Positions 1 through 6,181 of a stretch of DNA of 9,718 nt are shown here, in pieces (the first letter of the stretch is position 1; each line of letters starts with the position of its first letter). The position numbers and the translations under genes are program-made. The DNA comes from Saprospiraceae bacterium (GTDB lineage: Bacteria > Bacteroidota > Bacteroidia > Chitinophagales > Saprospiraceae), in assembly GCA_013361075.1 (NCBI GenBank), contig JABWAJ010000169.1:1-9718 (forward strand). The letters are read 5' to 3'. Under the pieces are notes generated by a model. It made no database searches. It was given only the letters and a program-made list of their open reading frames with translations, and was not told the origin of the DNA.

Positions 1-322
1 GCAGGTCGGTTTTGATCTTGTTGATCAGTTCCTCCGAGTGGGGAGGCAGGGTGAAAATATTTCCTAGCCATTGTTTGTAGGCAAGGGCATATACCAGGGT
101 GGAAAGGCGCTCGAAGTTGTTCTCCTTGATCCGGTCCCTTTCAATCAGCCCGTACATCCCCGTCAGCATATCGATGGCGCTGTAGGTGTCGAAATATATT
201 TGTTTTTCGATACCCTGTTTTTTTTGCAGCTCTTTTTGAAGCCGGATATCGTTGATAAGGCGCTGGTAGTCTTCAGTTTTTGACCCGATGTCTAAAATGG
301 TATGGTGCCGGTTATGTGCCAT
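1..322 (-). CDS. Hypothetical protein, N-terminal 107 residues (runs off left edge)
   Basis: An open frame starts with ATG at 320-322 (minus strand) and stays open to the window edge. It begins MAHNRHHTILDIGSKTEDYQ and includes a charged, helix-prone stretch (about residues 18-40) followed by IYFDTYSAIDMLTGMYGLIE. There is no signal peptide or membrane segment, so it is probably cytoplasmic. The start lies 22 bp after the stop of the upstream gene on the same strand, with a weak AAAAGG seven bases before the ATG, so the two genes are probably co-transcribed. I do not recognise the family. The IYFDTYSAID stretch faintly resembles the first strand and aspartate of PIN-like nucleases, but the diagnostic acidic residues cannot be checked because the C-terminus is outside the window. 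Confidence 0.7.
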   Translation of the reverse strand, partial: MAHNRHHTILDIGSKTEDYQRLINDIRLQKELQKKQGIEKQIYFDTYSAIDMLTGMYGLIERDRIKENNFERLSTLVYALAYKQWLGNIFTLPPHSEELINKIKTDL

Positions 323-344
323 GATTCGGCCTTTTTGCTACAGT

Positions 345-1265
345 TCAAATCTTTTTTTCAATATCCTCCAAGCCCTGGCGCTGGTGTTTTTTGTCGGTCA
401 GTGCGTTTTTCAGTTTTTCGTAGCGCTTGTTGATGTCTTCAAGCCCCGGATGGTCCATGACTTCCTCGAAGAGCGATTTAAACCATTCTTGTTCGAATGA
501 ATCGCGGCGGTTCATAAATACCCGATAATCCTCATCATTTCCCTCTGTCAGCCACTTGAAGATGGCTTGCCGGAGATAGGTGGCGAAAAAATGGCGCACA
601 GGGTCGAAGGATTCACCATCCAACACCTTTTTGGTCAGTTTGTCATCCAGATGGTTCAGAAAAGCGATCGCTTTGATGGGATTCTCCAGCCTGTACGAAT
701 AAAGTCCAAGCGGGGCCAGATGTGGCTTATTCTCCAGGTCAATGCGTTTTTCCAGCACTGGAAACCCCAGGCGCTCCTTAATCTTGGCTTTAAGCAGGTT
801 GATCTTGAGTTCCTCTACTTCGGAAAGCCCGTTTTTTGAAAGAAGGGAATCCAGGAATTCCAGCCTCAGGCCCGCTTGTCTATGGTCGACAAGGGCCATG
901 ATCGCGTTCGTAACCGCTTGGTGCATGTCGTTTTGGGATTCCCCCTGAGGGGCTTTTGGTCGCAAATCCCAATGGAAGGCAAAAATCTTTTCCAGCAACC
1001 GGCTATGCTCCTCAAACCAGGTGGTGGATTGAGCGGTAAGCGCACAAAGGCCAAGCTTTGCGGTATCGTAGGCGAGTTTTCTCCAGGGCTCTAATCCAAG
1101 GTGCAGCCAATGAGCCAAATGTCCGGAACCTTCCTGAAGGATATCTTCCAGCAGGCACTCCAGTTGGGACTCGGGCAATAGTCCTTGTTCCAGAATAGCG
1201 GTAAGGGGTTTGTCGAGGTGTTTATTCAAGGTCTCCATATAAGGAGCAGACATTTTAGGTGACAT
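345..1265 (-). CDS. Hypothetical alpha-helical protein, 306 aa
   Basis: The predicted protein is soluble, with no signal peptide or membrane segment. It is rich in Leu, Glu and Lys and looks helical almost throughout. Its C-terminal 60 residues (RYEKLKNALTDKKHQRQGLE and neighbours) are highly charged and may form a coiled coil. I recognise no catalytic motif or family. The ATG at 1265 gives MSPKMSAPYM; a second ATG four codons later (1253) is an equally plausible start. The gene is the first of a minus-strand pair with the partial gene that starts at 322. It diverges from the 553-aa gene at 1477, with which it shares a 211-bp intergenic region. Function unknown. Confidence 0.75.
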   Translation of the reverse strand: MSPKMSAPYMETLNKHLDKPLTAILEQGLLPESQLECLLEDILQEGSGHLAHWLHLGLEPWRKLAYDTAKLGLCALTAQSTTWFEEHSRLLEKIFAFHWDLRPKAPQGESQNDMHQAVTNAIMALVDHRQAGLRLEFLDSLLSKNGLSEVEELKINLLKAKIKERLGFPVLEKRIDLENKPHLAPLGLYSYRLENPIKAIAFLNHLDDKLTKKVLDGESFDPVRHFFATYLRQAIFKWLTEGNDEDYRVFMNRRDSFEQEWFKSLFEEVMDHPGLEDINKRYEKLKNALTDKKHQRQGLEDIEKKI

Positions 1266-1289
1266 ATGTTTGGGAGTTTGCGGTAGTTT

Positions 1290-1340
1290 CGTGTATAATT
1301 TTTAAAGATAATAAAAAAAATGCTATATTGCATTCTTTGT
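1290..1340. promoter_or_regulatory. AT-rich divergent promoter region (tentative)
   Basis: The intergenic stretch between the divergent genes starting at 1265 and 1477 contains a strongly AT-rich block. On the minus strand TATCTTTA and on the plus strand TAATTTTT each miss the Bacteroidota -7 element TAnnTTTG only at the last base. No convincing -33 element is paired with either. A promoter here is inferred from position and base composition rather than from an exact match. Confidence 0.3.
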
Positions 1341-1374
1341 GGTAAGCAATACTAAGGGTTTCCAAAAGCCGGTG

Positions 1375-1402
1375 AACCATTCATCCATGTAAGGCGAAAT
1401 TT
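1375..1402 (+). repeat. Left outer inverted repeat (28 bp)
   Basis: The sequence begins AACCATTCATCC and ends GGCGAAATTT. Its reverse complement occurs at 3173-3200 with a single mismatch (27 of 28 positions). The two copies point towards each other and enclose one gene (1477-3138). The similarity continues inward as an 11-nt spacer of conserved length and a small hairpin. No matching direct duplication is visible just outside the two copies. Confidence 0.85.
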
Positions 1403-1413
1403 AGAAGCTTTTT

Positions 1414-1430
1414 GCGAAATTGAATTTCGC
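1414..1430. repeat. Left inner hairpin (7-bp arms, 3-nt loop)
   Basis: GCGAAAT (1414-1420) and ATTTCGC (1424-1430) form perfect 7-bp arms around TGA. The hairpin lies 11 nt inside the 28-bp outer repeat, the same spacing as at the right end. The outer-repeat bases GGCGAAATT can pair alternatively with AATTTCGCC at 1423-1431, so two mutually exclusive folds are possible. Confidence 0.75.
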
Positions 1431-1441
1431 CCTCGTAAAAC

Positions 1442-1454
1442 ATTGATAATCAAT
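1442..1454. promoter_or_regulatory. Palindrome ATTGATAATCAAT, possible operator
   Basis: This is a perfect inverted repeat with 6-bp arms around a single central A, ending 22 bp before the ATG at 1477. It has the size and symmetry of a site for a dimeric DNA-binding protein. The position suits control of the 553-aa gene, possibly by its own product. Binding is inferred; AT-rich palindromes of this length can arise by chance. Confidence 0.35.
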
Positions 1455-1476
1455 ACATACGTAAACGCCTTCGATC

Positions 1477-3138
1477 ATGTCAGCAAGTGCAGGTTCCCTA
1501 CCCCTGCTCGTTAGCCGGTTTCTCGAAGCCCATCGCTCGTCTGATATTCCAGCCTTCAGCCTGGAAAATGCCCTGATTGTACGCCTGGACTGTGGAGGGG
1601 ACCTACCCCTGCTGCATTCATTTCATGTTACAAATAACTCAGCAGGCCCGGCGGCGCCGCCGATTCCCCTGGACCATTCTCCTTTTAAAGATTTGTTTGA
1701 CGCCGGATTAGACGCAGTTCTTCCGGCTGAAAGCCTCTATCCGCTTTTGCCTTCAGGCTGGAATGAGGCTCATGACATTCAAATCATCCCCCTGGCATTG
1801 CTTTGCAGCCCTGTAGGCTTTCTGTTAGCCCCGTTGCCCGACGGGGAAGTACATGCGCAACGATTCCAGGGCTTTATTCACTTGTTATACGGTTTCGTCA
1901 GAGACTGCCTTACCGAAGACTTGCTGCAGGTTTTCAACCGGGCTAGCGCCCACCAATACGCCTCCGAGACTGAACTGTTGTGCAGCCTTGCTAAAACAGC
2001 GGCTCAGTGGCTTGCGCCCTCGCGTTACCGCATCACCAATGGCGATGGAAGCCTGGTTGAAGAAAAGGTGTTTTTCCCAAAAAAAGCCAGCCAGGATGCC
2101 GACCAGTTCGAATTCCCGGTAATCGGGGATGCCGGCCAATACAAGGTGGTTTTTCATCTACCCGGACTCCTGATCAAAGGGGGGGAGTCGCCCGGCCCGC
2201 TGCACCAGACCCGGCCATACCAGCTTCGCAAATTCAAATGTAGTATCTCAATACCCCGGTTGTTCAGCCGCATCCTGGAAGATTGGGCATATCCTGTTTC
2301 GCTCCCTCAGTCTATTCTCCGCCAAATGGAGGATATCCACAGGAAAACCGGCGAACTGATCCGGGCTGCCGGTAAACCTCTCCCTGCTACCCGGCAGGCG
2401 CCGGCTCCGGAAGACCCCCCGTTTTGCTTCTACAGAAAGGGAGCGAATACCTGGGTGATCCGCTTTGATGGAGAAAATGCCTTGCCGGATACCGAATCAC
2501 GTCCTTACAAAGGTTTTGAGGTACTCCGGTTTTTGCTCGGAAGACCCGAAGAGTATTTTGATACGATTTTTTTGGACAAGCACCTGAATAAAATCGGCGG
2601 CAATTATGACAAGGAGGGGGCAGATCCAAGTGGATACGATCCGGAATGGATAAAGAAGAAAGAACAGGATCTGCTGGAAATATGGTTGGAATACAAGAGG
2701 TTTGAACCTGAACTGAAAAAAAGACCAAAGGAAGAGCAATTGTTCTATTGGCAGCAAAGGTTGAATATGGCAAAGCAGCTGATAAGTTGCAGCAGGAGAA
2801 ACCTTTATTACTCCGACCTGAAAAAGTGCAGCAGGAATGCCGAAAAACTAAGCGTCTATAACGATGATAACTTCCAAAATCCGGATGATGGATCTTTAAT
2901 GCCCTCCTTGCCTCCTGATTATAACCCGAAAGTCCGCCTTGACTCTATTCGCCATTCCATAAATAACGCCCTGAAGGTTCTGGGTAAAGATAGCCGTATT
3001 TACCAATATTTAGATGCTACCATTGTCAGGACCAAAAAAGGGAGCTACGAGCACTTTTCCTACGAACCACTCCTAGCCTCGCCAGGGAGCCCCGAACCAA
3101 TCTACTGGGTAACCTCTCCTCCTGACGAGGAAGAGTAA
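1477..3138 (+). CDS. Putative regulator: GAF-like middle and C-terminal regulator-associated domain, 553 aa
   Basis: The protein is soluble, without signal peptide or clear membrane helices. Residues about 160-262 (ETELLCSLAKTAAQWL, then FEFPVIGDAGQYKVVFHLPG) read like a diverged GAF-type sensory domain. Residues about 315-546 resemble a region I know from the C-termini of bacterial regulators and AAA/LuxR-type ATPases. Its order is F..kG..W.I.f.G, then kGfevLrfLLgrPeeyF, a long charged helix (391-435), and KVRLDSIRHSINNALKVLG followed by YLDATIVRTKKG and a terminal W (544). That region probably folds as a winged helix, which would make this a DNA-binding or signalling protein; this is inference. 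The tail is acidic (DEEE). The gene stands alone between inverted repeats. I see no transposase DDE triad and no HUH motif. The ATG at 1477 is the first in frame and follows the palindrome at 1442-1454. Confidence 0.7.
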   Translation: MSASAGSLPLLVSRFLEAHRSSDIPAFSLENALIVRLDCGGDLPLLHSFHVTNNSAGPAAPPIPLDHSPFKDLFDAGLDAVLPAESLYPLLPSGWNEAHDIQIIPLALLCSPVGFLLAPLPDGEVHAQRFQGFIHLLYGFVRDCLTEDLLQVFNRASAHQYASETELLCSLAKTAAQWLAPSRYRITNGDGSLVEEKVFFPKKASQDADQFEFPVIGDAGQYKVVFHLPGLLIKGGESPGPLHQTRPYQLRKFKCSISIPRLFSRILEDWAYPVSLPQSILRQMEDIHRKTGELIRAAGKPLPATRQAPAPEDPPFCFYRKGANTWVIRFDGENALPDTESRPYKGFEVLRFLLGRPEEYFDTIFLDKHLNKIGGNYDKEGADPSGYDPEWIKKKEQDLLEIWLEYKRFEPELKKRPKEEQLFYWQQRLNMAKQLISCSRRNLYYSDLKKCSRNAEKLSVYNDDNFQNPDDGSLMPSLPPDYNPKVRLDSIRHSINNALKVLGKDSRIYQYLDATIVRTKKGSYEHFSYEPLLASPGSPEPIYWVTSPPDEEE

Positions 3139-3142
3139 AAAC

Positions 3143-3162
3143 TGCGAAATCCCGATTTCGCA
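3143..3162. repeat. Right inner hairpin (8-bp arms, 4-nt loop)
   Basis: TGCGAAAT (3143-3150) and ATTTCGCA (3155-3162) pair around CCCG, starting 4 bp after the stop of the 553-aa gene. It is the counterpart of the hairpin at 1414-1430: the arms are the same and the loop differs. Read on the minus strand, the stem is followed by GTTTTTA, so it could act as a weak intrinsic terminator for transcription arriving from the right. On the plus strand there is no T-tract. Confidence 0.7.
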
Positions 3163-3172
3163 ATCATCAGCG

Positions 3173-3200
3173 AAATTTCGCCTTATATGGATGAATGGTT
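3173..3200 (-). repeat. Right outer inverted repeat (28 bp)
   Basis: On the plus strand it begins AAATTTCGCC and ends GATGAATGGTT. It is the reverse complement of 1375-1402 apart from one transition (TATATGG where perfect symmetry would give TACATGG). It ends 12 bp before the ATG of the transglutaminase-like gene at 3213 and contains an in-frame ATG (3195) that could be mistaken for its start. Confidence 0.85.
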
Positions 3201-3212
3201 AAACATTTATCT

Positions 3213-3977
3213 ATGAAAGGCCTCATCAACTCCATCACCAATCTCGCCGGCGCAGGTTTCCTTCTCTTCCTCTTCGCCGTTTGGCAGACAGAACCAGCGC
3301 CTTCCACCGATTCCGTCACTGACACCGGTAATACCGAACTGCCTCCTCCCCCTACAGTGCTCTCGCCTCGTCTTCCTCCCCAGCCTGAAAACTGGCTCGA
3401 AAAGTTGAAATCCAGACTTTCATCGCCTTGCGATGGCCAAAGCAGGGAAATCTACCGCTCCTGCAACCACCTTGAGATGCGCCAACGCGTCTTTGACGTC
3501 ATTCACCCCGCAAACAACGGGTCCTTTAACCTCGGCGTGGTTTGCGATGTTTACGACTATCTCCATGAAAAATGGCAATACCGACCCGACCCCCTCCGGG
3601 AAGAATTGTTCGCCCTCGCTACCGACTCCTGGGATATGTGTGCGGGCGATTGCGACGACTTCGCCATCGCCATGGCAGCGGCTCTTCAGTCTGTGGGTGG
3701 ATATCCCAGGATCGTGCTGGCCGGATTTGAAGGAGGCGATGGCCACGCCTACTGCGAGATCAACCTGGGCGCCATGCCCTCTGAGGTTATGGAAGACTAC
3801 CTGCACAGCCGTTACGAGATACGCCCCGGAAAAGCATTGTACTTCCGCTACGACCTGCTCGGAAACCTCTACCTCAACCTCGACTGGGGAGAGCCTCACC
3901 CTGGCGCCGGATACGCCGATAGCTATTTCGAAGTAGCCCTTTATCCCGTGGGCAAACGCTGCGAGGAATTATTGTAA
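3213..3977 (+). CDS. Membrane-anchored transglutaminase-like cysteine protein, 254 aa
   Basis: Residues 8-24 form an N-terminal hydrophobic anchor, followed by a Pro-rich linker (43-58) and a globular domain, so the protein probably faces the periplasm. The core shows the transglutaminase-like papain-fold triad in the expected order: Cys147 in AGDCDDFAIAMAAAL, His178 in GDGHAYCEI and Asp224 in LYLNLDWGEP. In bacteria such proteins are mostly proteases or amidases acting on peptides or cell-wall material; the substrate is unknown. I chose the ATG at 3213 because the upstream in-frame ATG (3195) lies inside the inverted repeat and would add six polar residues before the anchor. It is the first gene of a three-gene run, 19 bp before the VWA lipoprotein gene. 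Residues 73, 84 and 111 are extra cysteines. Confidence 0.8.
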   Translation: MKGLINSITNLAGAGFLLFLFAVWQTEPAPSTDSVTDTGNTELPPPPTVLSPRLPPQPENWLEKLKSRLSSPCDGQSREIYRSCNHLEMRQRVFDVIHPANNGSFNLGVVCDVYDYLHEKWQYRPDPLREELFALATDSWDMCAGDCDDFAIAMAAALQSVGGYPRIVLAGFEGGDGHAYCEINLGAMPSEVMEDYLHSRYEIRPGKALYFRYDLLGNLYLNLDWGEPHPGAGYADSYFEVALYPVGKRCEELL

Positions 3978-3996
3978 GACCATAAAACTGAACGCC

Positions 3997-4680
3997 ATGA
4001 GAAACACTTTCCTGCTCCTGATCTCTTTCCTCCTGGCTTCTTGCCAGCCCGATGATCCCGGCCCTGCCGCGCCGCAAGCCCCCCCCTTACTGGTTCTGCT
4101 GATCAATGACGTATCAGGGTCGGCGGCACACCTCTCTCTGCCGCCCGAAGAAGTGACGATGATGATCCTTACCGACAGCCTGCGCGAATCGATACAGTTG
4201 GCAGGTATCGTCATCAACAGCGAGAGCGGCCGCCAAACCCCGTACTTCGGCAAAACCATCCGGCCCGGCCTCGGCATGTTAACCGGGCGCGAAACAATCT
4301 ATGAAAGAGCCGCCATCGAAAAACATAACGACAAGATGCGCCAGCAATTAGCATCAGCCGCACAGATGGAAACCGATTCGCTCCTGTCTCACCTCAACAT
4401 GCCCCGCGCTGATTCATTGACCGATCTGAACGGCGCCTTGCGCCATGCGCAGAAACTCTGCGCTCAACCGGGCTTCAGCCGGCATGAAATCTGGATGATC
4501 CTCGTTTCCGACCTTCTCCATGATCTGCCTGCCAGCCCCCGCCAACAAAGTTTTGCCTTCCCGCCAAACGTAACAATCTACCTCATCGGCCGGAACGATG
4601 AGGTGCGTATCGAAACCATCTTTCCCGAAAACGAAGTCGTTGAGTTGACTGCTTTCAGAGCTGAATTTTTTCATCCATAA
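3997..4680 (+). CDS. Lipoprotein with von Willebrand factor A-like (MIDAS) domain, 227 aa
   Basis: The N-terminus is a lipoprotein signal with lipobox LLASC and lipidated Cys16, followed by a short Pro/Ala/Asp linker. Strand LLVLLIN leads into DVSGS (Asp38, Ser40, Ser42), which fits the DxSxS metal-binding motif of VWA domains. Thr142 in SLTDLNGAL and Asp172 in WMILVSDLLHDLP fit the other two MIDAS positions, so metal binding is likely intact. VWA domains usually mediate metal-dependent protein contacts. The domain is short, at about 190 residues, with an inserted charged helix (about 100-132). It lies 19 bp after the transglutaminase-like gene and 12 bp before the membrane-protein gene, so it is very likely in the same transcript. 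No Shine-Dalgarno sequence is seen. Confidence 0.75.
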   Translation: MRNTFLLLISFLLASCQPDDPGPAAPQAPPLLVLLINDVSGSAAHLSLPPEEVTMMILTDSLRESIQLAGIVINSESGRQTPYFGKTIRPGLGMLTGRETIYERAAIEKHNDKMRQQLASAAQMETDSLLSHLNMPRADSLTDLNGALRHAQKLCAQPGFSRHEIWMILVSDLLHDLPASPRQQSFAFPPNVTIYLIGRNDEVRIETIFPENEVVELTAFRAEFFHP

Positions 4681-4692
4681 AACAATCCTGCC

Positions 4693-5535
4693 ATGCAAAC
4701 CGCAAATCTTCTTCGCGAAATCAACTACTACTGGCTGCTCGCAGATGGAGCTGCACTGAGAAGCCTTTATTTCAACAACCGTCTGCCTGGCCTTGACCGG
4801 CTTACCCAGCGGCATGAGGTCAAATACGAGCGGGTACTTTCCCGCCCCGCGCTGACCAACCTTCCCCTTTTGCTCATGGCGGCTGCGCATCTGGCCGTTG
4901 GTCTGCTGGAGGGCTTACTGGTGGCCCCGCTGTTCAAAATCCTCGTGTCGGGCATGATCCCGCCAGGTTGGCCGCTCACCTTGGCCAGTTACCTGCCCAT
5001 CCTGATCTTTTGGGGCTTCAGCCTGACCATCGGACATTGCCTTAGCCACGTGAATTTCCATGATCACGATCTGGAACCGCGCCGCAAATCTTATAATGCC
5101 GGCAACCTGATCGCAGGCGCCATGCTGAGCGTCGGTTATTTGTACTTTCTTTTCGAGCTAATGCGCGCCGGCAAACACATGGCCGGCGATCACGCACCAC
5201 AAATATGGGTTATCTTCCTGCTGGGTATGACGGAAGCGATCCTCAGCTTTTTCGCAGTCAAAGGGTGGGAAGTGGCCTATGTTTATCTCGCCCGCGCCAT
5301 CTATGCCTGGAAAAAGAGGAGCTTTCAGTGCCGGGCTGAACTGCAAAGCCATATCTGCCAACGCAATTATCGCTACTACCGGCAGCGGCTGCGCCAGTTC
5401 AATTCCAACAACCCCGACCCTCTGATCGAACGCACGAACGAACGAATTGCGGTTGTACTCGGGGAACTGGTAATCCAGCCCCCCGAGCACTTCGCTCAAC
5501 AAAATGGGGCGCAGCAAAAGCAGACTGCTTATTAA
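4693..5535 (+). CDS. Four-helix integral membrane protein of unknown function, 280 aa
   Basis: Hydrophobic segments lie at about residues 57-78, 96-116, 138-157 and 170-189. Between the second and third is a His-rich stretch, GHCLSHVNFHDHD (His115, 119, 123 and 125), which could bind a metal. The first 50 residues and the last 75 are polar; the C-terminus is basic (KKRSFQCR, RYYRQRLRQ) and probably cytoplasmic. I do not recognise the family. It is the last gene of the run with the transglutaminase-like and VWA proteins, 12 bp after the latter, and may be their inner-membrane partner (inference from position only). It ends 2 bp from the stop of the converging pseudogene, with no terminator hairpin between them. 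Confidence 0.7.
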   Translation: MQTANLLREINYYWLLADGAALRSLYFNNRLPGLDRLTQRHEVKYERVLSRPALTNLPLLLMAAAHLAVGLLEGLLVAPLFKILVSGMIPPGWPLTLASYLPILIFWGFSLTIGHCLSHVNFHDHDLEPRRKSYNAGNLIAGAMLSVGYLYFLFELMRAGKHMAGDHAPQIWVIFLLGMTEAILSFFAVKGWEVAYVYLARAIYAWKKRSFQCRAELQSHICQRNYRYYRQRLRQFNSNNPDPLIERTNERIAVVLGELVIQPPEHFAQQNGAQQKQTAY

Positions 5536-5537
5536 CC

Positions 5538-6109
5538 TCACTCCTTCACCACCTTCCTTATCGCCACCGCCCGGTCCGTGTGCAGCACAATCAGGTACAC
5601 GCCGGGCGGCTGGGCGCTCATGTCGATCCGCAGGTCGTATGCCCCGGATATTGCGCCGGGCCAGGATTGTACCATACTTCCTCTGGCATCAAACAAACTG
5701 AGGCTAATCCATGCCGGCTCCGCCAAGCGCATGCGGGCCATGGCGTAGCCGCCCGCCGGATTGGGGAAGACGGCGAATTCCCGCAGCCCCTCCGGCTCTG
5801 TCACGCCGTTGATGTTCTAAATAGTCAGGTTGATACTCTGCAGGCATTCGTTGGCGTCGAAAGTGTTGACGGCGTAGTCGCCGGCCGGCAACCTGCTGAC
5901 GGTCGGGGTGTCGGTGAAGGCCGCGCCTTCGTTCGTGAAGGGTGGCGAGCCCCCGGTGGGCATCTGGGTAAAGGATCTGTTGCCTTCGGCGTGAAGAGGA
6001 TCTCGCTGATGAAGCATTTGTCGTAGATCTCTACGTTCAGCAGGGGCTTAGTGAGAACCGCCATGCCGCTGGCATCCAAGGCGCCGGTGTTGTAAAGTTC
6101 GATCCAGTC
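5538..6109 (-). pseudogene. 3' remnant of a large T9SS-secreted surface protein
   Basis: Three pieces of one degraded reading frame can be read. First comes DWIELYNTGALDASG (from 6109 down), which resembles the start of a lamin-tail domain; a TAA lies directly before it. The frame then shifts near 5960-5990 and continues with FTDTPTVSRLPAGDYAVNTF and DANECLQSINLTI, which resembles the repeats of SprB-like adhesins. A single in-frame TAG (5817-5819) interrupts it. After the stop the same frame gives NINGVTEPEG and a typical T9SS type A sorting domain: FAVFPNPAGG through GVYLIVLHTD to RKVVKE. The sorting domain would send the parent protein across the outer membrane. No signal peptide or 5' end is present, so this is almost certainly non-functional. 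It lies 72 bp downstream of the Kelch gene. A sequencing error could explain one lesion but hardly all of them. Confidence 0.8.
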
Positions 6110-6181
6110 TTATTTTCGGAAAGTTTCGGCTGAGCTTACGTGGAAAGGCTATTAAGCATGAAAGAGCTGACATCATCACAT

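Noticed and set aside
1375..3200. Insertion sequence with a classical transposase
   Set aside because: Although the ends are inverted repeats, the enclosed protein shows no DDE, HUH or serine/tyrosine recombinase motif, and no target-site duplication is seen, so it is listed as repeats and not as a mobile element.
3433..3936. 167-codon open frame overlapping the transglutaminase-like gene on the same strand
   Set aside because: Its product is a low-complexity Thr/Ser/Pro-rich shadow, while the overlapping frame carries the catalytic triad and membrane anchor.
5530..5545. Bidirectional terminator between the converging genes
   Set aside because: Only 2 bp separate the two stops and no hairpin with a T-tract is visible.
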